Shown here one piece after another: positions 1 to 11,999 of a stretch of 64,000 nucleotides of DNA. Positions within the stretch are counted from its first letter, which is position 1. Each line of letters opens with the position of its first letter. This stretch comes from Lepeophtheirus salmonis (taxonomy: Eukaryota; Arthropoda; Copepoda; Siphonostomatoida; Caligidae): assembly GCF_016086655.4 (NCBI RefSeq), contig NC_052144.2, positions 27,745,896 to 27,809,895 on the forward strand, in the 5' to 3' direction. A program made the translations under genes and the position numbers. Below the pieces are notes generated by a model. The model made no database searches. It was not told the origin of the DNA and saw only the letters and a program-made list of their open reading frames with translations.

Positions 1-1398
1 GACCTCTGCTAAATCATTGTCAATTCTTCTGAGCAATAACATGTCTGGGTAAATTTCAAGTCATTTACAGAAGCATCTGCTGCAAATGCTGAAGTCATCC
101 ATATTAAAAAAATATTATCGACAAGTAGTTGAGGGAGATACAAAGAAAATATCTAAGTCAACCCTGCTGGATTTTGGACGTGACAAAAACAACGGCTTCT
201 AATGTGCTATCACATAGTCCTAAATGATAAGCAGTATTGTATATTATTTCACATTTCATAATTTTTTGGGGATAAGTCCTTCTCAGGGTAAAACCCTTTT
301 TGCCAAGCCAATTCATTAATAAAAAAACTCGTTGCTAAAGTAATTTATTTATAACTTAATTTAATAACTTCTTGTCTTAATTTTATGTTTTTAGTAATAG
401 AAGTCTAATAAAATATGTAAAATAATATTAAAGTTACATCATCCTGACTTTCAAATTGGTATTACAAAAAATATTCTCTGTTACGAAATTGAGGTAAGTG
501 TATAATCTTTCAAAATTATTAGTATATTTTTCCAAAAAATTGGTAAATATAAGAGGAAATAACATTGATATATGGCTTACAATTTTAGTACTGCAGTCCG
601 TGTACCTCAGTGGTATGATTTATCTATACTTCAAAAAATGCATTTTGGAAAAACCTGAAAGCCGATGAGTCAAGGTAGAGGACATAATTAGATGCCTAAA
701 AAAAGATTTCCGAGCTTCTCACTTCTCTTAAAGTATGGGAAAAATGGGGAAACATATCAAAATTTAAAAAGTATATTTTTGAATAGGTCCAGTATATAAT
801 GTATGATAGTATCCCTTTCATGTGTGCTGGATAACGTTATATCCGTGATGAAGGCTGAAAGGCTTAAGAAGAAATAATCTTTGTTATTTGCTGAGGGTTA
901 TCCAATATGAGACAAACTATTCATTTCTAGAAATTTTAATACATCTCCAGGGATGCAGATGAACAGGAAAGGGAAAAAGTTACACATCCCTTCATTACCA
1001 ATCTATCTACTCAGCAATATTATAAATCAGGTATAAATTACATCAAATCAATGTTTCAGTTGACACCATTCGTACTACTTTTTGTTTATGTGGATATGTT
1101 TTTATTATACATCAGTTTGTCATTAGCTCGGTGCATGGATACTCGGAATCGGTAAAATGAAAACTTGAATAGCAAAGAATATTATAAGGGATTGGAATCA
1201 GAAGCATGATAAATCGGACTTAATAAAAACTTTTCGCAGCAGAATTGACTTTTCACTTTTTTTTATTTTCAATGAAGATATTTAGTTTTTCATCACTTTC
1301 AATTAATTATTATATATATATCTTAATAATATTAAAGTTCAGTTCCTTCTGTTCAAATTTAATAGCTTTAATATATAATATAATTTAGCATTATTATA
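1..1398. other. AT-rich sequence with no recognised gene
   Basis: No frame of useful length and no recognisable transposon protein or repeat was seen on either strand. The stretch is AT-rich with short homopolymer and TA runs near 1310-1390. Confidence 0.6.
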
Positions 1399-1640
1399 CA
1401 GGTGTACGCGTATAAAACTGAACACTCCTTTAAATTTTACACCATGCACATATTCGTGATTTTATTGAGTTGAAACCGATTTAACCTTCGATGCAAGGAT
1501 CTTGACTAGTTATAAACAAAACTCCAGAAAAATCTAAATAGCAAAAGTAAAACAACAGCCGATAATATGGAGAGACGTCGAGTCGCAATTTTGGAACTTT
1601 CTGTGCGGGGAAAAACTCCCATGAGAAGACATGTTCCAAC
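1399..1640 (+). pseudogene. Tc1/mariner-like element, 5' end and transposase N-terminus
   Basis: An ATG at 1567 opens a frame beginning MERRRVAILELSVRGKTP. This matches the first residues of one Tc1/mariner (IS630-type) transposase lineage, just before its N-terminal helix-turn-helix DNA-binding domain. After about 25 codons the frame loses resemblance and meets a stop, so neither the rest of the helix-turn-helix region nor the catalytic domain is present. About 170 bp upstream, CAGGTGTACGCG follows a TA dinucleotide (1397-1398) and could be the outer terminal repeat; no matching 3' repeat was found. The transposase would have cut and pasted the element at TA sites. Reads on the opposite strand are shadows. 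Confidence 0.45.
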
Positions 1641-3584
1641 TTGCACAAATATCCACACGGGATAATATGAATTCCTTGGAAGACGAATAATGTGTGGATG
1701 GGGATCTATATATCCCAATAACTTGAATCAATACTTCTCCAGCTAATAATTATGACGTCATATAATAATTATTATCAATCACAATGTACTACTAGATATT
1801 CGATATTTACTAGACAATAATAAAATTCTTACCCTAAGAAATCGTTGGGCCGGCGTACTCAACAATACTTCAATCTCTTTCAATATTTGTACAGAAATGT
1901 AAATGCAAATATCATACTAATATCATTCAATACCTAAAATTCGTATCATAAATCATGATACAATACACGTATTGTTAAATCCCTAGTGACTCGTGTTCTG
2001 TTGGTGTAATTTTATGAACAAATACCGTGGCCCAGTCCAATCAGACCCCATCCAGACAAATCCCACTTATCGATCCTTAAAGAAACTAAAATTGAACCCT
2101 CGGGACGTCATTGAAGGGATTCCATTTTTTAATTGTTCTATTATCTAACTAGCACGAACAAGCAATCTTAAATGTTTTATTTATATTTTGCTTATTTATA
2201 CAAAAACGATTTGCTATAATCTATTATTATATAATAGGTAAATTTATATTGTAAAACCTCCTTTTATACACCTTTTTTTTTTGTCCATTTGATGTAAATA
2301 TAATTAAACATGTTGACCATGTTATAATGCTGATTTTGGTAAATATAAAGCAATTTTTCAAATTTTTGACTTTATAATTAATTTAATGTCATTCCCATTG
2401 ATAACTTGCAATGTTCCTTCTTCAACCATAATGAAGATTGAAGATACATACTAAGACTAACTCACTAATCCCCTTCTTTCTTCATTTATATAATTCCCCT
2501 TTTTGATTCATATTAAAGGTACGTTCTCCCTTTTTCTGTTTGCATAATATTTCGTTTTTTGGATTTTCTGTATTATTTTTTTTTTTTTCGTATTTTCGAA
2601 TCGACAGCCCCTACCTTAAAAAACTTTGAGAAACCGGAAGTCATTCCTTTTTTATGAAAAACGTCAATTTATTAGCAATAAAACAATCTTACCCTCCGGA
2701 GTCCAGACGTTTGGTCTGATCAGAATGATACCTAGCCCTCCGCACGCAACTAAAAATTCTCAACAACTTTTATGTTATGTCTAAAGTCAGTATCTGTATT
2801 AGTTTTTGAAGTTTTCATCATTGGTTTTCCCAGTGGAGCGAACATAAGACAGAGGTATAAATTATTTTGACACCATTTACGATAGAGTAAAGTATATCAC
2901 TAATTAAAAATTTAATATGTTCGTTCTACATTGCACTATATTGCAAACATTAGTATTCATAAAAATATACCGAGCTCATAAACTAAGTCTGCGCCCGCTC
3001 TCGTATTTAGAAAAAACAGCCTTAAATCTGCAATTTATAACATTTTCATTTAAAAAAAACCCGTCATATTAGTTCATGTGTTTTGATACTTAGTCGATAT
3101 AAATACCCTCGCCCTCGATACAGCCTCTGAAGCAGGAACAGGCTTTGATGAAGAGGTCACTGGGGAGGAATGTGAAGTGATTACTCACCTTAGTTGTGTG
3201 GGGCATCTATTAGTGTGTGCCTCATGGTACCCCTGGATAAAATAATCATTGGGTTAAAGATCAGGGCTACAGATCAATGAGGGCTAAGATTTTGATCAAA
3301 CTTAATTATTTACGGTCATAATAAGAGGCCAATACATTTGGTGAGGAGAAAGTCAATCTTTAAAGTAACATAAATTGGGAAAAGTCTATGATCCACCATA
3401 AATTTGAAACAAATAGAGATACATACATAAGTCAATTTGATTTTAGGCCTAGGTTTTGCTCTTTATAGAGTTTTCATTCTAGTTTTGTTATACTTTTGTA
3501 ATCGCAATGAAAAAATATTCTACCTACTTTTGAGACCTGATGTAATTTTTGTTCCTATATTTTGTTTAGGTCTTTTTTTTTAGA

Positions 3585-3586
<2 letters not shown>

Positions 3587-3619
<33 letters not shown>
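3587..3619. repeat. Poly(T) tract of 33 bases
   Basis: An uninterrupted run of T follows a shorter T run at 3572-3580. On the minus strand it is a poly(A) tail-like tract, but no LINE or SINE coding remnant was recognised immediately adjacent on that strand. Confidence 0.9.
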
Positions 3620-3620
<1 letters not shown>

Positions 3621-4335
3621 ACATCATATCATTCTTTTATACCGGAAATAGATTAATTCTTACCTACCTTATATACACCAAACATTATTGTATTTATCAT
3701 TTAAACATATACTAGGTAGTTGACACTTGATATTTGAAAAGTCCTACAACTAAACATAAAATACATAATTTCATCAATATTGACAGTTTAACTCTAATAA
3801 TGCACTTCATATGGCTTATGAGTGACGAAAAGATCTTAACCATGTAGCCTGGCTTAAGTTGTGTCTATTCCTAAATTAGTTTTTTTATTGAACCTTTGCA
3901 ACATGCTTAATACGTATCCACATATTGTAATGATGGAGGTTGTGATCAGGCGAGGATTGAGGTCAAAAGTGCTTCGGGTTGTAAAAACTAATATATGCAA
4001 AAGTGATTCTTGCTTTATTCAGGGAATCAGTTTATTCATAAGTACATTAATATGTGAGACTCATTGATTGGTGTATACTGTAACAAACACTGTTTTTTTT
4101 TTCTCGAAACGACGATACTTTTATCCGAAACCGGACATTTTGAAAACTTTGATGCCTGAAACACTCCTAAAATATGTTGTTTTATTTGGTAAACAGTTGA
4201 TTAGAGTACGTTTAAGTCTTTACATTGGCGTCAAACATGTCTCTAGACCGGCCTGTAGATTTTTTTTTAGCATCTCGAAAATACATTGATATATTTTAAA
4301 ACTATTTTTTTTTAATACAGAGAATTCAATTCATC

Positions 4336-4354
4336 ATATATATATATATATATA
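4336..4354. repeat. (TA)n microsatellite
   Basis: About nine uninterrupted TA units lie within AT-rich unique sequence. Confidence 0.9.
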
Positions 4355-5774
4355 GCTAGCTGCCTCACTTATGGGTGTCCAATGAGCTTTCACTCTCTCA
4401 GGAAAATTTTCATTGTATCATTCATCAAGATACGCAGCCTTTTCCTTACGTTACGAGGATAGAGAATGTAATAACGCTACAGACATTGTTCGATTTTTCC
4501 CAAAAAGGTCATGTAAGTTCTACTCAATCTTTAAACATTTTGTAAGAAGATACCTGATGATGAGGACAACAACATCGAAGATATGGTTGTTTTTTGTAAG
4601 TCTGTTTTAATTTAATCATTTTCATAGTTTATTTACTCATAATTTGTAGTTGCAGACATTAGTATATTTTTACATAAGTCCGTAATAAACATAAAAAGTT
4701 AATATTAAAGGGTTGAGCTTTGATCTAAGGGTTAATTTTAAACAATAACGTTTATTTATGATTAATTTTATCGGGATCCCTCTTGATGTATTTTATTACT
4801 ATTTGAATCTTTATATTGTTGTAATTAGTTAAATTTAAAAAAAAATTTTACCGTTGTTTACTTCCTTGAGGGTGTTTATCCACTCCATAGACTGAAATAT
4901 CTTTGTAACATATTGTGTGTATCATATTTTAACTTCACTCTCATGTAAATTTCTCCACATATCTTTAGCCAGCCAAAATATCTCGTATATTTTTAGGTAG
5001 TTCATCGTACCGGAAATGTAAAATTTTACTAGCCTTAGAAAAAAGTACATGGTACGGTAACGTCCGGTTACTAATTTTGTGATATCCTGAAGTTGTACTT
5101 GATTAATATTCTATGGGCATTTTATTTGTAAAATTATTTGTCGGATTCCATTTTTTATGAGTTAAAATTCCTTCAATTTGAATAGAAACTTTTCTTGATT
5201 TTAAACCGTGTTAGAGCTCCTATTAAAGTAGCAGTTGCTCCTACATATGCACTTGGGACCTTTCAATGAAAAAGAGGGCTCTCAAGATAGACTTTGGACA
5301 TCACTCAGACTTCCTATCGATTAACTGCCTGCAGTCTACTTTTGTAATCAATAATATCCATCGTTCATAAAAAGCTGCTTACTTGGGGTTTTCGCTCTTT
5401 CTCTGCTGCCCACTTTCTCACACGCTGCACATACGCTGTCATCCGCACGTTCACTTAAGTCTACCAAAACTGGAAGAGTGTCTGCTCGAGCAAACATACT
5501 GATAGTTATATACGCAACTAGAACTAATAAAAAGGCAATACCTCTAAGGATGTAGAACAGGATTATTGGATCAATTTCAAGGGTGGAGAGTTTCGATGAG
5601 AATTGAATACTAAATGAATGTATGGATAAAAAACTAGAAGACCAAAGAGTCTGCTGAATTAAAGGAGGGAAAATAAAGTAATTGGACAGTCTTAAAATGT
5701 GTGTATTAAACTTTTTTTTTTATTCGTTCTAATAAATCTATTTATCAGTTGAAATTGTCAATTATTGTTTAATT

Positions 5775-6345
5775 ATACTATCCAACAAAATCACACTTTT
5801 TTTATACACAAGAACAGCATATACTCAACTTAGTACAATTTGATCCCTTGATTCCAAATATGGGCTTATTTTTTCTCTCATAGCCTCGTGGCCTTCAAAA
5901 AAAGGCCATACATTTTTTGTTATTTTTGGCTATTTTTAAGGTTCTAAGCTGTTTTAAGACCTCAGTGTTGAAGATAGGGATACATTATGTTTATATATTT
6001 TAAAGGCGAATGTTAAAAACTATAAAACCAATTTAAAATGTTGGTATCATACTTTTAACTCGAATTATTTTTGTTCTAAGTGAAAAATAGGTGCTTTTTA
6101 TTCAGTTTTAGAATTTTTAAAGTTCAGCTTTAAAATATATTAACATAAATTTTACTGATTTTCAACACTGAGGGCTTAAAACGGCGTTGAACCTTAAAAA
6201 TACCCAAAAATAACAAAAAATGTTTGGCCTTTTTTGAAGGACACGAGGCTATGAGAGAAAAAATAAAGCCATATTTGGAATCAGGGGATCAAAATCTATT
6301 AAATAGAACATATACTGTTTTTGTACCATTTTTGCTGTAGGACAG
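5775..6345. mobile_element. Foldback (long inverted repeat) element
   Basis: Two arms of about 215 bp face each other across a spacer of roughly 75 bp. The left arm runs from about 5814 to 6030 and the right from about 6100 to 6318. Both contain, in opposite orientation, the landmarks GATTCCAAATATGG, TTTTCTCTCATAGCCTCGTG and CCCTCAGTGTTGAA. Arm identity is roughly 80-85% by eye. Outside the arms the likeness fades into weakly matched ends near 5775 and 6345 that might be Tc1-type terminal repeats next to TA. No coding frame lies inside. The structure fits a foldback or hairpin-type non-autonomous DNA transposon, or two inverted copies of one repeat; the autonomous partner is unknown. Confidence 0.75.
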
Positions 6346-7700
6346 TGTTATCTATAGCACTATTCTAGCATGATTATGTATTAAGTATAGTTTTTAATTT
6401 ATAATGTTTATTTTACGTAATATATAAATATGGATTATTTATATATATATATCTTACTGTACCGAAATGACAAAAGTTGGAAATTTGGTATTGCCTGATA
6501 TTTTTTATGTTGCATTTTATTCCTCTAAAGAAGAAAAGAACCATCAAACGTCCAAAAAAGTTGTCCTTCATGGACGGGTTCTGATATGAAAATCTGTAAA
6601 ACATGTATTTGTATAACCACTGAAATGAACCAAAGAATATAATTTATCTTTAACTGCAGAATCAAAAAATGATCTCAGTTTTTATCTTAGTAGTTTGAAT
6701 TCAGAAATATCTAGAATTATAGTAATTTGGGACTATTATCGTTCAGAGTTATTTTTCATCATTAAGACACTCATCAAATTGAAGTACGATGAATGAAACA
6801 GATATAAAAGGGTTTTTTATGTTTAAAAAAAAATGTTTTTATTAATTCTGCATCTTGTTCTGAACTCGACATATTTCCATTTTTGACTGAAAAATTATGA
6901 ATAACGACACTCTTCATTCAAACCTTTATAACTTATTCATCATTCATAAAGATAATAAATATTATTGACAAATATTCCAAGTTTTCTTTTAAAAAAAAGA
7001 AATATTTAAAAAATATTTATATCAAAGGATTTTGGTTCGATTTTGTATTTTTGAGTGGTTTTATTTTTTATAAAGGTGTACTGGAAAATATGCAATATTA
7101 TATTAATTATGTTTACCATTTCAAAGTAACGATAATGACGTCATACTCCGTAATAAATAATAATAATTAATATCACAATGTCAATATTAATATTATACTG
7201 CACTTTGTACAAATTCAAATAAAGTAATTACTAATTATTTTGTAATATTAAAATTCCCTACTTATTATGAATGGATCTCTTCATTGTTGCAATCCTGGAA
7301 TCTTCTTTCTCTTATGAAGCCTGTTAGTTTTCCTGCCTTTGGTCCTAACTCTTAGAGAACATAGAAGTTCACTTCCTCCGGCCTTAATGAAGGAAGAATG
7401 ATCTTCAGCCTTAACATTTCTTAATTTAAAATTACATCTAAATTTCACATTCTATATATATTTTAGTTGTATGGTTAAAATTATGTATTGTTGTAATACC
7501 TAATTAACATATCTTTATTTTATATTTCACATCCAGACACATTCGTGTTTTGCTTCTTTGTTTCATAGAAATCTTTAATTCGTTAAAAATTTTAACTCCA
7601 CGTAAGACATCATCTTTATTATATTAAGCCAAGCTACTTTGTTATTTTTAAATTTACATTGAGTATAAATAAAAAAAAGTTTTTTTATAAGTACATTTGA
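6346..7700. other. AT-rich sequence with no recognised gene
   Basis: Only short low-complexity frames. A TGACGTCA palindrome at 7136-7143 begins a ~50-bp stretch that resembles the one after the TGACGTCA at 1753-1760 (both continue to TATCACAATGT or a near match), so a small dispersed repeat may be shared. Confidence 0.5.
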
Positions 7701-7707
7701 ATCCTTA

Positions 7708-8050
7708 ATCCAAATCAGTACATTTTTGATACAAGGAATAACAATGTGGTAAATGTAGATCTTTCAGTCGATTAACATGTATCCTCAAGTGAATATGTAC
7801 ATAGTGCTCCCTCATGTATATGATAAATATATTTTGATCTAAGAAATAAGAATGCAGTCGTATTAATGAGATATTGTAGACGTGTGCATGTAGTATCGAT
7901 CGTGTGTACAGAATTGACTGTATATGTTATGCTCACTGATGTATATCATAAACATTTTTTGATATAAGAAATAACAATAGAGTAGTATTAATTAAATATT
8001 GTAGGGGTATTAATGTAGCATCAAGTATGTTTACAAGTAAAACTGTTTTT
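7708..8050. repeat. Tandem repeat, three ~110-125 bp units
   Basis: Three diverged head-to-tail units are visible. Each carries a core like TTTTGAT followed by AAGAAATAA or AAGGAATAACAAT, then ATTAATGAGATATTGTAG or its equivalent, and ends in GTGTACA/GTTTACA-like sequence. Approximate unit starts are 7708, 7813 and 7935. The last two units agree best; the first is the most diverged. No coding content. Confidence 0.7.
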
Positions 8051-8269
8051 TTTTATATGAATGAACAATGTATGCTAAAATTTGAATAAAATATAAATGC
8101 TGGACAGAAAAATTTGAATCCTATTCGAAGCCGTCTAGCCTCAGTTCTAAAAGTCCGACAATTTTGTTACTAAGCGTCATTCAAAAGGGCTAACAAAAAG
8201 CTATATGTTTGTTTTGTTTTTGTGCGAACAAAAATATCCGAGCAACAAGCAAAAAGGCTTGTAGGACAA

Positions 8270-8420
8270 GACAAACAAGACTTCTCAACCGAATGTCGAT
8301 GCCCTGAAGACCGTGATCATAGACAAGTGCAGCCACTTGTCCTTGGACTTCATCAACGCCAGCTGTGCTTCTGTCTATCCCAGTATTGAATGCATCATTC
8401 TAAATGGAAGGGAACATACT
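8270..8420 (+). pseudogene. Tc1/mariner-like transposase, C-terminal fragment
   Basis: The plus strand reads NVDALKTVIIDKCSHLSLDF followed by INASCASVYPSIECII. This matches the C-terminal tail of Tc1/mariner-type transposases (a VDALK...FINxxCxSxYPRIxxII pattern), which lies after the third catalytic aspartate. The catalytic domain and N-terminus are missing upstream. The sequence from 8100 to 8270 may be further eroded parts of the element. Function is lost. Confidence 0.55.
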
Positions 8421-8749
8421 GAATATAAAATTGTTGAACTACCAAATTTTGCATCAAAAGTTTTTCATAAAAATGGCAATGAATAAAATATGTAGATGTG
8501 AAAATAGCTTTAATTTTTTTGTCCTCATCCTGTATGTTAAAACGACGCCTAACTACTTTGAGAAATACTGGTTACAGCTGCTAGTATTTATATGAATAAA
8601 GTAGGTCATTTATCTTTGTCAAAGCATTCATTTTCGAGTCTAGATACTTTATTTAAGAAAGTCATATTTGATGTTGGTTTGCACGTTCGTACCCTTGGTA
8701 TACGTATACGGAGTGGGATATTTGTTTATTTGTTTCTTTTCGCGGCTGC

Positions 8750-8950
8750 ATGTATCTGATCTAATGAAACGTCATGACAGCTAAGCTGCCCTTAAGCTCT
8801 TAAGGCCATCGACAGGAAAATGTGTTTGTCACTTGGTACCAGGTCCGGACTGTAGGGGGATGCTAAGCACCCATCAGTTTTTGATAAGATTGCACATATT
8901 ATTAAAAATCATTCCTTTTATAGAGCCCATCTTTCTTTCCAAACTTTCGT
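8750..8950 (-). pseudogene. Mariner-type transposase fragment (third-aspartate region)
   Basis: On the minus strand, 8880 down to 8790 reads YSPDLVPSDKHIFLSMA with a frame change just before it. This is the mariner signature YSPDLAPxDYHLF that contains the third catalytic aspartate. The same region occurs, better preserved, at 35.3 kb on the minus strand. The frame soon degenerates, and the distal part (8745-8800) overlaps a short dispersed repeat also seen near 28.4, 29.8 and 52.6 kb. Confidence 0.5.
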
Positions 8951-9263
8951 ACTTGCTGACAGCGTAGACAGTGATCATGGCTTTGTGAACAACTCAATGA
9001 TTGCGAATTTTTTATACTGGAGCCCTTTTGGTAATTTAATCAAGGAATACTCTACATATAGAACGCACACTCTTTTATTTTCTTATTATTGACCACTTCA
9101 GGGCTATTTATTAAGTAATAGAATAGTAATAAAATAAAAAGGAAAATAAAATAAAATAATTGTTTAATGAATGCCTTAAAAAATTATAACATATTTTTTT
9201 TTAAATATTTATCGTTATTATAATACAATAACATCAATAAATTAGAAGGACATCAAAAGAACA

Positions 9264-10130
9264 ATGGTTAAGGGGTTTATCCCAGAAGTTCGACAATATA
9301 TGAAAATATTAGTAGAACTTTGTTTAAAAGAAGATGAAATATTTAAAATAAACGACTATAAATGTGGCGCAGGGTTCATTACCATCACCCAGAAGGGGAC
9401 ATTAAACATTAAAGAACCGACTAAAATTGAAGAAGATATACTCTTCAATATAAGAGGCCTTAACAAACTACGTGCATATCAAGATCCAATGGAAGTCATA
9501 ATCAAAAACGGATTAGTAATCAACCTAGGTATAATGAAATAAATTATGGAAATATTTGAATCTCTAGTAGGAGAATCGTACCTGTGGTACATTGTCTGGT
9601 ACACCAATCAAAGTAAGAGGAGCTTACTACAACATTCAATAACATTTCTTTCTGGACACTTAAGTTTGAAATAAAACCTTCTAGGATGCTCCCATCAATT
9701 GTACTTGTAGGGGGGAAAAAAGTAGAGTTGCTTCCCAAATTCCAAAAATAAAATGCCTCAAATGTCTAAAATATGCCCACATAAGAAGTAAATTCTGTAC
9801 CCTTAATAAAACATTATTCAAAGAATATGAAACCAAATTTAGACAGGAGATTTATCTTCCTATAATAATTGATAATGCAATGGATTGTTAATTATTAATC
9901 GTCTCAATAACAGGGGAGATATAGAGGGACTGAAAGTTCTACTTTACCAATCTCAACTACTGCCGACCAAATGATTGAAACTGAAATAACAAAAACTAAT
10001 CCACTCAGGGACGACTGGAAAATGGTACGACGGAAGAAACCAAAAGTTCCAACCAAGAAACCTCAAATTATAAATTCGCGCACTCCAAGCAGTTGGGCGT
10101 TTCCGTCTAAACCGTCTGCAAGTCTGAAAC
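9264..10130 (+). pseudogene. Retrotransposon ORF1 (gag-like) with CCHC zinc knuckle, frameshifted
   Basis: An open frame of 92 codons (9264-9542) is followed in shifted frames by text containing VRGAYYN (about 9610-9630), then CLKCLKYAHIRSKFC at about 9754-9798. The latter is an exact C-x2-C-x4-H-x4-C zinc knuckle, the RNA-binding motif of retroelement gag/ORF1 proteins. A basic, proline-rich tail follows (about 9971-10130, RRKKPKVPTKKP). The order of an N-terminal domain, a zinc knuckle and a basic tail fits the ORF1 of a non-LTR retrotransposon, which packages element RNA. Frameshifts near 9545 and 9700 and stops around 9890 make it a relic. No reverse transcriptase follows; a Tc1 relic begins at about 10140. 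Confidence 0.6.
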
Positions 10131-10139
10131 ATTGGAGAG

Positions 10140-10600
10140 GAAGAAGGCTCTGTCAAAGTGGACCCGGAGGAGTTAAAGAAAATAGCCCAGGCGAATCCCC
10201 TGCTAGAGATGTCGGGATTTCACACGAGACTATCTAGAGAGCTTTCAAAAAAGCGAGAGGAAAGAACCTTGTGAGGATGGAGAGGTCCCTTTTGACACCA
10301 GCAATGAAATAAACCCATCTCCTCTGTTGCAAGACTCTTTTGAATTAGTTTTCTGAACTCTTTTTGACACTTTTGGCTCGCCTATAGAATTGATGCTACA
10401 TCTTTTCCGTGCATGTCGAGGGGAAGGCCTGCAGTATCCGTCATTCAAATACCGATGTCCTCAAAACCACTTACAGCCAGCATTGGGACGCCAAGACAAA
10501 GGAATACATCTGCATTGTGTACCAGGCCTTCCACCACCGCCTGGAAGGTAACCTTGCCACAGCTACATTAATGATTAAGAGAGCTCAGACACACATCTAT
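10140..10600 (+). pseudogene. Tc1-like transposase with the catalytic core deleted
   Basis: The first half, read across frames, shows VDPEELKKIAQANPL then KKRGKNLVRMERSLLTPAMK, the helix-turn-helix region and linker of a Tc1-like transposase. A second copy of the same lineage is at 34.1-34.5 kb (minus), sharing the EELKK, RMER and KTLLN landmarks. From about 10395 the text becomes the C-terminal tail (VEGKACSIRHSNTDVLK, then WDAKTKEYI and the FHHRLEG-type ending). The central 200 or so residues carrying the three catalytic acids are absent, so this copy is an internally deleted element. Stops at about 10312 and 10370 also break it. Confidence 0.6.
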
Positions 10601-10639
10601 TTATATGTAGTGTTAATTTTATTGAAATTATATTGTTAA

Positions 10640-11310
10640 TTAATAAATTATATCTTGACAAAGTTTAAAATTCAGTGTTTAGATTTTAGTAGACTACTCG
10701 GTTTATCCAATGACTCTCTTCAAAATAACAGACTAATAAATATTATAACCTTATTTATTCAATCTGAATGCAATAGTTATAAAATTGTATGTTCTATGTG
10801 TCTATAGATATTACCGAGTGCGTATGCAAAAATGTCCAGTTAATTTATTTCATATTTGGTAGCAAAACTGTAAAATATCCGGTAAATCTTAATAACCAAT
10901 AAAGTTTTGTTTTCGGAAGTTTGACCAAAAATTAACATTCAAAATGAGGAAAAAGCAAATTAAATCCCAAAAAATTAATAATTTTTTTCAGATCCGTTTG
11001 TATTAAAAACAAACATTGACTAAATACTTCAAGTGGATGTCGGCTCTGTTTGGAAATTAAGAGGGTCGAAGGAAGTCGTGAGTAGAATATTGGCCGAACT
11101 TTTTTTGCCCTGGGACAATTTATCGAAAGAAAAATATACCGAACAAACATTTGGCTGAAGTAAAATGTGGGATAATTGGCCAAAAAACTGATATTTACTA
11201 TAAAGATATATACGATGGATATTTTCATTCAATTTAAAATGATAGTATGATAAATAGTTATTTTTCATATTTTATATGTCAAATAGGTAAATTAATTAAT
11301 GCTATATAGC
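10640..11310. repeat. Gene-poor stretch with a dispersed GCCGAA/TGTCC-type repeat
   Basis: From about 10900 to 11270 short phrases recur that also appear at 15.88-16.0 kb and 18.19-18.42 kb: GGCCGAAC, ACCGAACAAACATTTGGCTGAA, and an end block reading ATAGTATGATAAATA at 11246 and 18389. The three places are diverged members of one dispersed repeat without coding capacity. Minus-strand frames here are shadows of it. Confidence 0.5.
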
Positions 11311-11316
11311 AGATAA

Positions 11317-11747
11317 CTATTTGACATTACTAATGTACCTTCCATAAGCACAACACAGTAGCATCGGATTCGAATCTAGATAAATACAGTGTTGTTCATG
11401 TAAATCTGGACCATCTTTAACTACATCCTGAATAAAAAGGAAAGTGTCTTTTTTTTGTGCGTTTATTTTTCTATTTGGCAAGACGTGTTCTCCAGCAGTG
11501 TAGTTTTGTCTAAGTAAAAAACCGTATATATCTGGAGTAGAAAGTATCTGAAGTCGTTGCCCCATAAGGATTTTATGTCCTTTCCTGGCGAAAAGCTTTG
11601 AAGAATGTCACTCACCCTGTCCTTCTCGTCCTTAACGAAGCAAACCAACATTTGAAATTTTCTGTATATAAAAAAATGGTATTTGTACCTCAAACTCCAA
11701 TGAAATGGTGGAAGATCTCCATTCTGATACGGAACACAAGGCAACAT
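11317..11747 (-). pseudogene. piggyBac-like transposase relic
   Basis: Two overlapping minus-strand frames of 94 and 82 codons together give a GIKxW-like start (KDIKSLWGNDF / GQRLQILSTPD), then IYGFLLRQNYTAGEH and a tail FIQDVVKDGPDLHEQHCIYLDSN. The layout resembles the piggyBac/PGBD catalytic-domain pattern, in which a 'GxKxW...GYxxxFxIYxG' block is followed by a valine-rich helix and a 'hxYxDNYFTS' block; here YLDSNPM stands at the last position. A frameshift near 11560 separates the halves. The expected catalytic aspartates cannot all be placed, so the family call is tentative. Nearby sequence to 12000 shows no TTAA-flanked end that I could identify. Confidence 0.4.
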
Positions 11748-11999
11748 TAGAGGTTTCCTGCAAAGAAAATCCCACTTAATAAAAAAAAAAAAGAAGATCT
11801 TAAGACAAAGTTACTCAATCAAGAGTTCTGGAGATAAATCCTTTTTCAATTAGAAAATCATCGGAATCTGGTGAGGATAAGAAAATAGCACGAAATGACA
11901 TGACTTTCGATAATGCTGTCCTCCTTTGGATTAAACCCAATAGATCTAGTCTTAGTCAGTTTACGTCTTCTCTCTATTCACTTCGACACGTAGGATCAT

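Larger units (their letters stand above)
1800..5774. other. Long gene-poor stretch
   Basis: AT-rich, with only scattered short frames. Around 3085-3240 a plus-strand frame reads as acidic protein-like sequence (SEAGTGFDEEVTGEE), but I recognise no family. Near 2690-2755 the minus strand reads 21 codons ending at a good splice-donor-like GGGTAAGA, which alone is too little to call an exon. The ORFs at 3861-4610 have low-complexity, membrane-like composition typical of random AT-rich reading and are not called. Confidence 0.5.

Noticed and set aside
596..640. tRNA-like phrase GTACCTCAGTGGTATG
   Set aside because: It resembles a D-arm/A-box, but there is no B-box, anticodon arm or matching acceptor stem nearby.
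10932..11268. Two minus-strand frames of 79-98 codons
   Set aside because: They lie in a non-coding dispersed repeat shared with 15.9 and 18.25 kb, and the frames are not conserved between copies.
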